This document shows, one piece after another, positions 5,985-12,726 of a stretch of 21,726 bases of DNA. The DNA is taken from contig JARLGP010000172.1 in NCBI GenBank assembly GCA_031292735.1, forward strand, positions 1 to 21,726, written 5' to 3'. The notes below the pieces were generated by a model. That model searched no databases. It worked only from the letters and a program-made list of their open reading frames with translations, and was not told where the DNA came from. A program made the position numbers and the translations under genes. This stretch comes from Holophaga sp. (GTDB lineage: Bacteria > Acidobacteriota > Holophagae > Holophagales > Holophagaceae). How positions within the stretch are numbered: the first letter of the stretch is position 1; every line of letters begins with the position of its first letter.

Positions 5985-7594
5985 ACCCGGCGCCCCCCCT
6001 GGTCCCCCTGGACCCCAACGCGTCCTTCCAGCGCCTGCGGGACCTGTCCATGCGGATTCCCGAGGGCACCCAGGAACTGCTGCCGATCATCGACTTCCTG
6101 GAGACCTTCCCGGACCAGGTGACCGAGGAGGCCCTGATCCATCTGGTGGGGGTCACCGCCCTGGGCATCGCCAAGGCCTCCCAGGGCGGGCTCTGGAACG
6201 GCAGCCGCTGGCTGTTCCTGCGCGGCAACGCCCCGGCCTTCCCGCTCCACCCGGGCCCGGGCTGGGCCAGCCTGCCCTGGGTGTTCGGCGAGGACTACTA
6301 CGCCCACCTGGTGGTGCGCACGCCCAAGGTGCCGGACGCGCTGGTCCTGCTGCTGTCCATTTCGGCCCCGCTGCTGGCCTGGCGCCGGCTGGAATCCAAC
6401 CGCAGCGACCAGAACCGGGCCCTGGCCATGCAGATCTCCCGGCTCAGCACCCTGTTCGACCTGACCCGCACCCTGGGCGAGGCGGAAACGGCCCAGGACC
6501 TGGTCCGGCTCATGGGTGACGCCCTGGCCAGCGAGTTCAGCATCCAGCGCATGCTGGTGGTGGACCTGACCGGGCGGGTGATGCACAGCCGGGGGCTGGG
6601 GCCGCTGCCGTCGGCCCTGTCCGGCGACGCCCTGCACGGGCTGGTGGCGGCCAAGGGCCTGGTGCACGCGGTGGAGCTGCGCGACCTGGACCACAGCCAC
6701 GGCTTCGTCTACGCCGCCGCGCCCAGCACCGGTCCCATGAACGAGGACGACGAGCTGTTCTTCCAGACCCTGCTGAACATCACCTGCTCCCAGCTCACCG
6801 GCCGGGAGCTGCGCGAGGGGCGGATCCAGGCGGTGAAGCTGGAAAAGGACCTGGAACTGGCCCGGAACATCCAGCGGCGGATCCTGCCCAAGCGCCTGCC
6901 GGAGCCCCCGGGCTGGCAATGCGCCGCGGCCAACCTGCCGTACCAGGCGGTGGGCGGCGACCTCTACGACCTGTGGATGGCCTCCGACCTGGACCGCAGC
7001 CCCCGGCTGCACCTGGCCGTGGGCGACATCTCCGGCAAGGGGCTGCCCGCCTCGCTGATGATGACCCAGCTGTCCGCCTTCCTCCGGGCCATGGCCGATC
7101 TGCGGGTGGCGGACTGGGGCGAGCTGGCGCTCCGGCTCAACGCCCGCATGAACGAGGTGCGCGACCGGAACCGCTACGCCACCCTGTTCATGGGCAGCCT
7201 CAACCCGGCCAACGGCGATCTGCGCTACGTCAACGGCGGGCACAACCCGCCGCTGCTGGTGCCGGCCGACGGCCGCCCCTGGCAGCGGCTCATGCCCACC
7301 GGGCCCATGGTGGGGCTGCTCCCGGGCGCCACCTTCGCGGAGGGCCGCACCACCATGCGTCCCGGGGACACCCTGGTGATCTTCACCGACGGCCTGGTGG
7401 AGGCGGAAAACGCCTGCGGCGAGGAACTGGGCGACGCCGCCCTGGTGGAGGTGGTGCGCCAGCTGCCCCGGGGGACCGCCGACGAGGTGTTCGAAGCCCT
7501 GCTCACCCGGACCTTCACCCACATGGAAGGCGGCGGCTTCAAGGACGACGTGACCCTGGTGGTGGTGAAGCGGGTGGGTCCGCCCTTGCCCTAG
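5981..7594 (+). CDS. GAF-SpoIIE (PP2C-type) serine phosphatase (RsbU/RsbP-like)
   Basis: This 537-residue protein is the phosphatase arm of the switch and should dephosphorylate the STAS protein. Residues about 20-135 form a poorly conserved, possibly GAF-like first domain. Residues about 145-280 look like a GAF domain (SRLSTLFDLTRTLGEAE onward). A linker helix, LEKDLELARNIQRRILPKRL, leads into the SpoIIE domain. Metal-binding motifs are complete: VGGDLYD (D327, D330), GDISGKG (D349), GGHNPPLL, FTDGLVEA (D470) and DDVTLVVV (D522, D523). I chose GTG 5981 because it overlaps the kinase stop as GTGA; GTG 5957 is possible. No membrane segment is visible, so the sensory input is probably cytosolic. 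It may also act on other phosphorylated STAS proteins. Confidence 0.95.
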   Translation: MNPAPPLVPLDPNASFQRLRDLSMRIPEGTQELLPIIDFLETFPDQVTEEALIHLVGVTALGIAKASQGGLWNGSRWLFLRGNAPAFPLHPGPGWASLPWVFGEDYYAHLVVRTPKVPDALVLLLSISAPLLAWRRLESNRSDQNRALAMQISRLSTLFDLTRTLGEAETAQDLVRLMGDALASEFSIQRMLVVDLTGRVMHSRGLGPLPSALSGDALHGLVAAKGLVHAVELRDLDHSHGFVYAAAPSTGPMNEDDELFFQTLLNITCSQLTGRELREGRIQAVKLEKDLELARNIQRRILPKRLPEPPGWQCAAANLPYQAVGGDLYDLWMASDLDRSPRLHLAVGDISGKGLPASLMMTQLSAFLRAMADLRVADWGELALRLNARMNEVRDRNRYATLFMGSLNPANGDLRYVNGGHNPPLLVPADGRPWQRLMPTGPMVGLLPGATFAEGRTTMRPGDTLVIFTDGLVEAENACGEELGDAALVEVVRQLPRGTADEVFEALLTRTFTHMEGGGFKDDVTLVVVKRVGPPLP

Positions 7595-7613
7595 AATATT
7601 TATTGATTATACA
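7586..7613 (+). promoter_or_regulatory. Weak candidate promoter before the lipoprotein gene
   Basis: An AT-rich island follows the phosphatase stop. TTGCCC (7586-7591) and TATACA (7608-7613) are separated by 16 nt and resemble sigma-70 boxes. Transcription would then start almost at the ATG at 7621, giving a very short leader, and no good Shine-Dalgarno is present. The evidence is weak; the stretch may simply be AT-rich spacer. Confidence 0.25.
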
Positions 7614-7620
7614 TGACGGC

Positions 7621-8211
7621 ATGACATCTGGTGGCCGAATCCTCGCCCTGTTGACCCTCACCGGGCTGCTGGCCTGCGGCGGCGGTTCCGGCGGCGGATC
7701 CGGGGGCGGGTCCGGCACCACCGGCGGCGGCACCGGCAGCCTGTCCCTGGTCTACGTGGATCCCCCGGCCGGCGGCTACCGGTTCGTGCGCGACGCCCAG
7801 CTTTCCACCGCCACCCACCTGGTGCTGGACCTGGTGGGGCCGGAGGGGGACCGGGGCCGGGGGGTCGCCTTCAGCCTCACCCTCCCCTCGGGTCCGGCGG
7901 CCTGGACCGCGGTGGCGTCGGGCGACAGCCAGTACGTGGAAAACGTCCTGTTCAACCCGGGCACCGGCACCCCGCTGCTGAAGAGCGCCATCCAGGGCGG
8001 CACCACGCTGTTGGCCGACGACTTCCAGAAAGGGGCCGGCAACGACCTGGCGCTGAACGCGCCCATCTGCCGGGTGGCCCTGGACGCCCAGCTGCCGCTG
8101 GCGGCCTCCCCCGCCATCGCCCTGCAGGTGGTCCAGTTCCAGATGCTGCCGGCGGCCGGCAACACGCTGACCACCGCCCCGTGCTCGGTGGGGGCCCTGT
8201 CGTTGCAGTGA
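7621..8211 (+). CDS. Predicted lipoprotein of unknown function with Gly/Ser linker
   Basis: This 196-residue protein has a short lipoprotein signal: R6, a hydrophobic run LALLTLTGLLA, and lipobox LLAC with C19 as the lipidated residue. A Gly/Ser/Thr linker at about 20-38 (GGGSGGGSGGGSG and onward) tethers the mature domain. The rest (about 40-196) is rich in short beta-strand patterns such as THLVLDLVGPEGDRGRGVAFSLTLP and AIALQVVQFQML, suggesting a beta-sandwich; a cohesin- or Ig-like fold is possible but not established. Two Cys in the C-terminal half (in ICRVAL and APCSVG) might form a disulfide. It would sit at a membrane facing the periplasm or outside. It converges with the cupin gene, the stop codons being 1 bp apart. 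I cannot name a function. Confidence 0.8.
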   Translation: MTSGGRILALLTLTGLLACGGGSGGGSGGGSGTTGGGTGSLSLVYVDPPAGGYRFVRDAQLSTATHLVLDLVGPEGDRGRGVAFSLTLPSGPAAWTAVASGDSQYVENVLFNPGTGTPLLKSAIQGGTTLLADDFQKGAGNDLALNAPICRVALDAQLPLAASPAIALQVVQFQMLPAAGNTLTTAPCSVGALSLQ

Positions 8212-8212
8212 G

Positions 8213-8542
8213 TCAGTCGACGATGAACAGCTTGGCGCCGCCGGCGGTGGACGACTGATGGGCCTCGGCATGGTCGGCCACCTGGTAGCTGGCGCCCGGG
8301 GTCAGGTCGAAGCTGCGCCCGTCCTGCAGCTCCGTGTGGAGCCCGCCTTCCAGGCAGAGCAGGATGTGGCCCTTGGAACACCAGTGGTCGGCCCGGTAGC
8401 CGGGGGTGTATTCCACCATCCGCACCCGGATGCCGCCGAACTCGCGGGTGCGCCAATAGGCCATGCCGGTGGTGCCCTTGTGCTCGGTGACCGGCACCTG
8501 GGACCAGTCGGTGGTGGCGAACGGGATGTCGTTCATTTGCAT
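8213..8542 (-). CDS. DHCW-motif cupin-fold protein
   Basis: This 109-residue, single-domain protein fits the small cupins known by a DHCW motif. The motif region is YTPGYRADHWCSKGHILLCLEG (about 45-66), with D52, H53, W54 and C55 followed by H59. The second cupin motif is around PGASYQVADHAEAHQSS (about 82-98), with H91 and H95. Metal binding is likely through these His residues, but substrate and activity are unknown. ATG 8542 is preceded by AAGGAG 7 nt upstream, which settles the start over the Met at residue 3. It has no signal peptide. It is divergent from htpX across a 109-bp gap and ends 1 bp from the convergent lipoprotein gene, so it is probably transcribed alone. Confidence 0.85.
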   Translation of the reverse strand: MQMNDIPFATTDWSQVPVTEHKGTTGMAYWRTREFGGIRVRMVEYTPGYRADHWCSKGHILLCLEGGLHTELQDGRSFDLTPGASYQVADHAEAHQSSTAGGAKLFIVD

Positions 8543-8651
8543 GGCGGACTCCTTCTGCGAAACCTCTTCGAATCATGCCGCAACTCCAAGGCTATCAGGG
8601 TCGCGACCGCTTCCGCAGCGCTGTGGGTTACGATGGATCGGAGGTATGCCT

Positions 8652-9491
8652 GTGAACGGTGTTAAAACTTTCATCTTGATCATGGCCATGACCGCCTTGC
8701 TGGTGTGGATCGGCGATGCGCTGTATGGCCAGTCGGGGGTGATCCTGGCCCTGATGCTCAGCATCGTGCTGAACGGCGTCAGCTATTTCTTTTCCGACCG
8801 GATCGTGCTGGCCAGCTACCGGGCGCAGCTGGTGGACCCGTCCCAGGCGCCGGAGCTGTGCGCCATCGTGGCCAACCTAGCCCAGCGGGCCGGGCTGCCC
8901 ATGCCCCGGGTGGCGATCATCCCCGACGAGACCCCCAACGCCTTCGCCACCGGGCGGGATCCGGCGCACGCGGTGGTGGCGGTCACCGAGGGCATCCTGG
9001 CCACCCTGTCGCGCCAGGAGCTGGAGGGCGTGCTGGGCCACGAGCTGGGCCACGTGAAGCACCGGGACATCCTCATCGGCAGCATCTGCGCGGTGCTGGC
9101 CCAGGCCATCATGCTGCTGTCGCGCATGGCCATCTTCTTCCGCCCCCGGGACGACCGCGAAGGGGGCAACCCCCTGGCCGCCATCCTGGTGATGATCCTG
9201 GGGCCGATCGCCGCGCTGCTGCTGCAGATGGCCGTGAGCCGATCCAGGGAATACGAGGCGGACGACTATTCGGCCCACCTCACCGGCCGGCCCGATCAGC
9301 TGGCCTCGGCCCTGAAGCGCATCGAGGGCTTCAACCGGATGAGCCCCATGCACGACGCCCAGCCGGCCACGGCGCACATGATGATCATCAACCCGCTGCG
9401 CGGCGGGGGCCTCCTGGAGCTGTTCTCCACCCACCCGCCGGTGGCCAAGCGCATCGCCAGGCTGGACGCCATGGGCATCCAGATGCGGTAA
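8652..9491 (+). CDS. htpX: HtpX family M48 membrane zinc metalloprotease
   Basis: HtpX is an inner-membrane protease that takes part in quality control of membrane proteins. The 279-residue protein has hydrophobic segments at about 5-22 and 28-47, then the substrate/active-site region with PNAFATGRDP (95-104). The zinc motif is HELGH (H130, E131, H134), two further hydrophobic stretches lie at about 142-163 and 174-196, and SREYEAD carries the third ligand, probably E200. Length is typical (E. coli 293). I chose GTG 8652: GGAGG at 8640-8644 is 7 nt upstream of it, whereas the in-frame ATG 8646 is only 1 nt from the same Shine-Dalgarno. The GTG start also gives the usual KTFILIMAM-type opening. 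The protein kinase gene follows by 62 bp on the same strand. Confidence 0.95.
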   Translation: MNGVKTFILIMAMTALLVWIGDALYGQSGVILALMLSIVLNGVSYFFSDRIVLASYRAQLVDPSQAPELCAIVANLAQRAGLPMPRVAIIPDETPNAFATGRDPAHAVVAVTEGILATLSRQELEGVLGHELGHVKHRDILIGSICAVLAQAIMLLSRMAIFFRPRDDREGGNPLAAILVMILGPIAALLLQMAVSRSREYEADDYSAHLTGRPDQLASALKRIEGFNRMSPMHDAQPATAHMMIINPLRGGGLLELFSTHPPVAKRIARLDAMGIQMR

Positions 9492-9553
9492 AGCTTTAGC
9501 CTGACTTGCCGATGAGCAAGTGCACCCTGGCGGCGTCCGGGGCGAGGGATTCG

Positions 9554-11704
9554 ATGCGAGACACGATCGGGAAGTTCGAAATCCTCCGCCTCCTGGGCCA
9601 GGGCGCCATGGGGAAGGTGTTCCTGGGCCGGGACCCGGGCCTGGACCGTCCGGTGGCGGTGAAGACCATCCGCCTGGGCTCGGCGTTCGGCGCGGAGGCC
9701 ACCGCCCGGTTCGAGCGCGAGGCGCGCGCGGCGGGCTCCTTGAACCATCCCAATGTCGTGACGGTGTTCGAGTTCGGTGAGGACGAAGGGCTCTACTACA
9801 TGGCCATGGAGTTCGTCGACGGGGACGGCCTGGACGGGCTGATCCGTTCCCGCCAGTGCCCCCTGCCGGAGCTGCTGGAGCTGCTGGCCCAGGCCTGCGA
9901 GGGGCTGGGCTACGCCCACGAGCGGGGCATCGTGCACCGGGACATCAAGCCCTCCAACATCCTGGTGAGCCGCACCGGGAAGCGGCCCGTGGCCAAGCTG
10001 ATGGATTTCGGGGTGGCGCTGGTGGGGCACTCCGACCTCACCCAGCAGGGCAACTGGATGGGCACGGTGAACTACATGGCCCCCGAGTACCTGGATTCCG
10101 GCAAGGCCGGGCCCGCCTCGGACATCTTCGCCATGGGGGTGATCCTGTACGAGATCCTCTCCGGCGGCCGGCGCCCGTTCACCGGGGAGACCGCCACCTC
10201 GGTGCTCACCGCCATCCTCCGCAAGCCGCCGGCGCCGTTCCTTCCGGAGGAGGTGCAGGCGGCGCCCCCGGCCATCCTGGAGGTGGTGAACCGGGCCCTG
10301 GCCAAGCTGCCGGAGGACCGGTTCTCCAGCGCCGACGCCCTGGCCGAGGCCATCCGCCGCTGCCTGGTGGTGCCCGCCGAGCCGGTCCGGGCCCCCGCGC
10401 CGGCCGGGCAGGGCGGCCACCAGACCCTGGTGGTGGCCAAGAACGGCAAGGGCCAGTGCATGAGCCTGCGGGTGGCGCTGCGCCAGGCGGAGCCGGGCGC
10501 CCGGATCCTGGTGATGCCGGGGGTGTACCGGGAGTCCCTGGTGGTGGACCGGCCGGTGTCGATCATCGGCGAGGGCGGCCCTTCGGACGTGGTCATCGAA
10601 AGCGCCAAGGGGCCCTGCCTCAGCCTGCAGGCCTCCGGGGTGCGGCTCGGCAACCTGCAGTTGCAGGGGCTGGACGTCGACGCCGCGCCGGCCCTGCTGG
10701 TGGCCCAGGGCGAGGCCCTGGTGGAGAACTGCGCCATCTTCGCCCAGAGCGGGCCGGCGGTGCTGGTCACCGGCGCCGGCGAGCCGCTGTTCCGGGACTG
10801 CAGCCTGCGCAGCTCCGGCCAGGGCGGCATGCTGCTCGGGCCGCGGGCCGGGGCCCGGCTGGAGGAGTGCCTGGTGGAGGGCGACGGGCGGGTGGGGCTG
10901 CGGGTGGAGGCCGGCGCGCGGCTGACCGCGTCCGGCTGCCGGATCCGCACCACACTGGGGGTGGGCCTGGCCCTGCTTCCGGGCGCCCAGGCCACGCTGG
11001 AGAACTGCCAATGCTCGGGGCAGGAGGCGGGGGGCGTGGAGGTGGAGGCCGACGCCCGGGTGGAGCTGAACCACTGCCGGATCACCGACAGCCGCTCGGT
11101 GGGGGTGCTGGTGCTGGAGCGCGGCCAGGCCGCCCTGGACGACTGCGACCTGTCCGGCCACGCCTGCGGCGGGGTGCACGCGGTGGCCGGGGCCACGGTG
11201 CAGCTGCGCGGCTGCCGGGTGTCCGGCAACGCCGGCCTGGGCGCCTCGGTGCTGGGGGCCGGGCTGCTTTCCATGGAGGACTGCGAACTGCAGACCAACG
11301 GGGAACCGGCGGTGCTGGTCCAGCAGGGTGCCACCGTGCAGATGAAGGCCTGCAAGGTGTTCGAGGGGCAGTCGTTCGGCGTGGTCTGCGGGGCCCAGGG
11401 GCGGGGCGTGCTGGAAGGCTGCGAGATCTACGGCAACGCCCGGACCGGGGCCAAGGTGGAGCCCGGCGGCAGCCTGCTGCTGGTGCGCTGCGACCTGCGC
11501 GACGGCCGGGACACCGGGATCCTGCTGTTCGAGGACGCCGAGGTGACCCTGGAGGAATGCGTGGTGCACCGCAACGCCCGGGGCGGCATCCTGCTGGCCA
11601 AGGACGCCTCCGACCCCGTGCTCAGGGGCGGCAACCGGATCCAGGACAGCCTGCTGCGCGCCAACGGCAGCGGCGGGGCGGTGAAGCTGGCGCCGGTGCA
11701 ATGA
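9554..11704 (+). CDS. Ser/Thr protein kinase fused to a right-handed beta-helix with a cysteine ladder
   Basis: The protein has 716 residues. The N-terminal kinase domain (about 6-270) is complete: Gly loop LGQGAMGKV, VAVKTI with K37, HRDIKPSN with D130, DFG at 151-153, and MAPEY (APE 176-178). A short Pro/Ala linker follows. The C-terminal half (about 290-716) opens with the ARILVMPGVYRESL pattern of parallel beta-helix proteins and continues as 13 coils of 22-23 residues. Each coil has one Cys in the same register, from C393 to C669 at exact 23-residue spacing. There is no signal peptide or membrane segment, so kinase and helix should both be cytosolic. ATG 9554 is preferred because GAGGG lies 5 nt upstream; ATG 9512 has no such site. 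The beta-helix could be a binding or scaffold surface choosing kinase targets; that is inference. Confidence 0.95.
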   Translation: MRDTIGKFEILRLLGQGAMGKVFLGRDPGLDRPVAVKTIRLGSAFGAEATARFEREARAAGSLNHPNVVTVFEFGEDEGLYYMAMEFVDGDGLDGLIRSRQCPLPELLELLAQACEGLGYAHERGIVHRDIKPSNILVSRTGKRPVAKLMDFGVALVGHSDLTQQGNWMGTVNYMAPEYLDSGKAGPASDIFAMGVILYEILSGGRRPFTGETATSVLTAILRKPPAPFLPEEVQAAPPAILEVVNRALAKLPEDRFSSADALAEAIRRCLVVPAEPVRAPAPAGQGGHQTLVVAKNGKGQCMSLRVALRQAEPGARILVMPGVYRESLVVDRPVSIIGEGGPSDVVIESAKGPCLSLQASGVRLGNLQLQGLDVDAAPALLVAQGEALVENCAIFAQSGPAVLVTGAGEPLFRDCSLRSSGQGGMLLGPRAGARLEECLVEGDGRVGLRVEAGARLTASGCRIRTTLGVGLALLPGAQATLENCQCSGQEAGGVEVEADARVELNHCRITDSRSVGVLVLERGQAALDDCDLSGHACGGVHAVAGATVQLRGCRVSGNAGLGASVLGAGLLSMEDCELQTNGEPAVLVQQGATVQMKACKVFEGQSFGVVCGAQGRGVLEGCEIYGNARTGAKVEPGGSLLLVRCDLRDGRDTGILLFEDAEVTLEECVVHRNARGGILLAKDASDPVLRGGNRIQDSLLRANGSGGAVKLAPVQ
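10691..11584 (+). repeat. 69-nt periodic coding repeat (13 beta-helix coils)
   Basis: This part of the kinase gene encodes 13 consecutive coils of the pattern G(V/L)xVxxGAxxxLxxCxIxxxxxx. The first coil is 22 residues and the next 12 are 23 residues each. The Cys codon is TGC in all 13 coils, at 10730, 10799, 10868 and so on every 69 nt to 11558. The DNA between them is diverged, so this is a protein-level repeat under register constraint rather than a recent tandem duplication. Confidence 0.9.
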
Positions 11705-11723
11705 CTGTTGAACTCCGTCCCGC

Positions 11724-11740
11724 TGGGGCATAATGCCCCA
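11724..11740 (+). promoter_or_regulatory. Palindrome abutting the aldo/keto reductase Shine-Dalgarno
   Basis: TGGGGCA-TAA-TGCCCCA is a perfect inverted repeat with 7-bp arms. It contains CATAAT (11729-11734), which resembles a -10 box, with TTGAAC (11708-11713) 15 nt upstream as a possible -35. The right arm ends at the first base of the Shine-Dalgarno AAGGAG (11740-11745). It could be an operator over a promoter or an RNA hairpin affecting translation. There is no T-run, so an intrinsic terminator is unlikely. Confidence 0.35.
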
Positions 11741-11752
11741 AGGAGCGTTCCC

Positions 11753-12712
11753 ATGGAAAAGCGGCAGTTGGGTAAAAGCGACTTGAAGATCACCCCCCTG
11801 GGAGTCGGCGCCTGGGCGATGGGCGGCAACAACTGGGCTTTCGGCTGGGGCCCGCAGGACGACCAGGATTCCATCGCGGCCATCCACGCCGCCCTGGACG
11901 CGGGCTGGAACTGGATCGACACCGCCGCGGTGTACGGCCTGGGCCATTCGGAAGAGGTGGTGGCCCGGGCCCTGTCAGGGGTGGCGGCGCGGCCCTACCT
12001 GTTCACCAAGTGCGGCCTGGTCTGGGACAAGGACCGGAAGGTGTCCGGCCGGCTCAAGCGGGAATCCGTGCTGCGGGAATGCGAGGACAGCCTGCGCCGG
12101 CTCAGGGTGGAGACCATCGACCTCTACCAGATCCACTGGCCCGACCCCGAGAGCGAGCTGGACGAGGCCTGGGAGGCCATCGAGGCGCTCAAGGCCAAGG
12201 GCAGCATCCGCTGGGCCGGCGTCTGCAACTTCAGTCCCGCCCAGATCCGGCGGGTGGCCGCCAAGGGCCAGGTGACGTCCCTGCAGCCGCCCTATTCCAT
12301 CATCTCGCCGGAAGTGGAGGCCGAACACCTGCCGTTCTGCCAGCGGGAGCACCTGGGCGTGCTGGTCTACAGCCCCATGAAGAGCGGCCTGCTCACCGGC
12401 AAGATGACCCGGGAGCGGGTGGCGGCCCTGCCGGACGACGATTTCCGCAAGGGCAAGGCCCAGTACCAGGAGCCCAAGCTCTCCCGCAACCTGGCCCTGG
12501 CCGACCTGCTCAAGACCATCGGCGCCCGCCACGGGCGGACCGCGGGCGAGGCGGCCATCGCCTGGTGCCTGCGCTCACCCCAGGTCACCGGAGCCATCGT
12601 CGGCGTCCGCAATGCGGGCCAGGTGGCTGGGGTGGCCGGGGCGGCGGAGTTCAGGCTGGCTCCGGAAGAGGTGGGGGAGATCACGCGGTTCATGGCGAGC
12701 CATCCAGCCTGA
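11753..12712 (+). CDS. Aldo/keto reductase
   Basis: This 319-residue cytosolic NADPH-dependent oxidoreductase reduces aldehydes or ketones. The aldo/keto reductase catalytic tetrad is visible: D56 in DTAAVYG, Y61 in the same motif, K86 in FTKCG and H128 in YQIHWPD. The cofactor-binding C-terminal part includes LVYSPMKSGLLTGK and the late AIVGVRNAGQV. The opening EKRQLGKSDLKITPLGVGAWAMGG is typical of the family. ATG 11753 is preceded by AAGGAG 7 nt upstream; an upstream in-frame start at 11708 would fall within the palindrome region and is unlikely. The gene follows the kinase gene by 48 bp and converges with the PilZ gene. The exact substrate cannot be read from sequence. Confidence 0.95.
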   Translation: MEKRQLGKSDLKITPLGVGAWAMGGNNWAFGWGPQDDQDSIAAIHAALDAGWNWIDTAAVYGLGHSEEVVARALSGVAARPYLFTKCGLVWDKDRKVSGRLKRESVLRECEDSLRRLRVETIDLYQIHWPDPESELDEAWEAIEALKAKGSIRWAGVCNFSPAQIRRVAAKGQVTSLQPPYSIISPEVEAEHLPFCQREHLGVLVYSPMKSGLLTGKMTRERVAALPDDDFRKGKAQYQEPKLSRNLALADLLKTIGARHGRTAGEAAIAWCLRSPQVTGAIVGVRNAGQVAGVAGAAEFRLAPEEVGEITRFMASHPA

Positions 12713-12726
12713 ACCGCCGGGTTCAG
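12709..12726. terminator. Bidirectional hairpin formed from two convergent stop codons
   Basis: CTGAACC-GCCG-GGTTCAG is a 7-bp stem with a 4-nt loop. The TGA of the aldo/keto reductase (12710-12712) and the TGA of the PilZ gene on the other strand (12723-12725) lie in the two arms. No T-run follows on either side, so it would be a weak intrinsic terminator at best; it may stall polymerases arriving from both directions or be coincidental. Confidence 0.4.

Noticed and set aside
5732..7522. 596-codon minus-strand open frame opposite the phosphatase gene
   Set aside because: Pro/Gly/His/Gln-rich shadow of the SpoIIE phosphatase, without motifs or plausible start.
10691..11584. 69-nt repeats as a DNA tandem array or recombination hotspot
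   Set aside because: Repeat units share register and a few residues but are strongly diverged in bases; this is a protein fold signature rather than a DNA repeat.
9296..11947. 883-codon minus-strand open frame opposite the kinase gene
   Set aside because: Its Gly/His/Gln-rich composition is an artefact of GC-rich codons read backwards. The plus-strand kinase has clear motifs and a good start.
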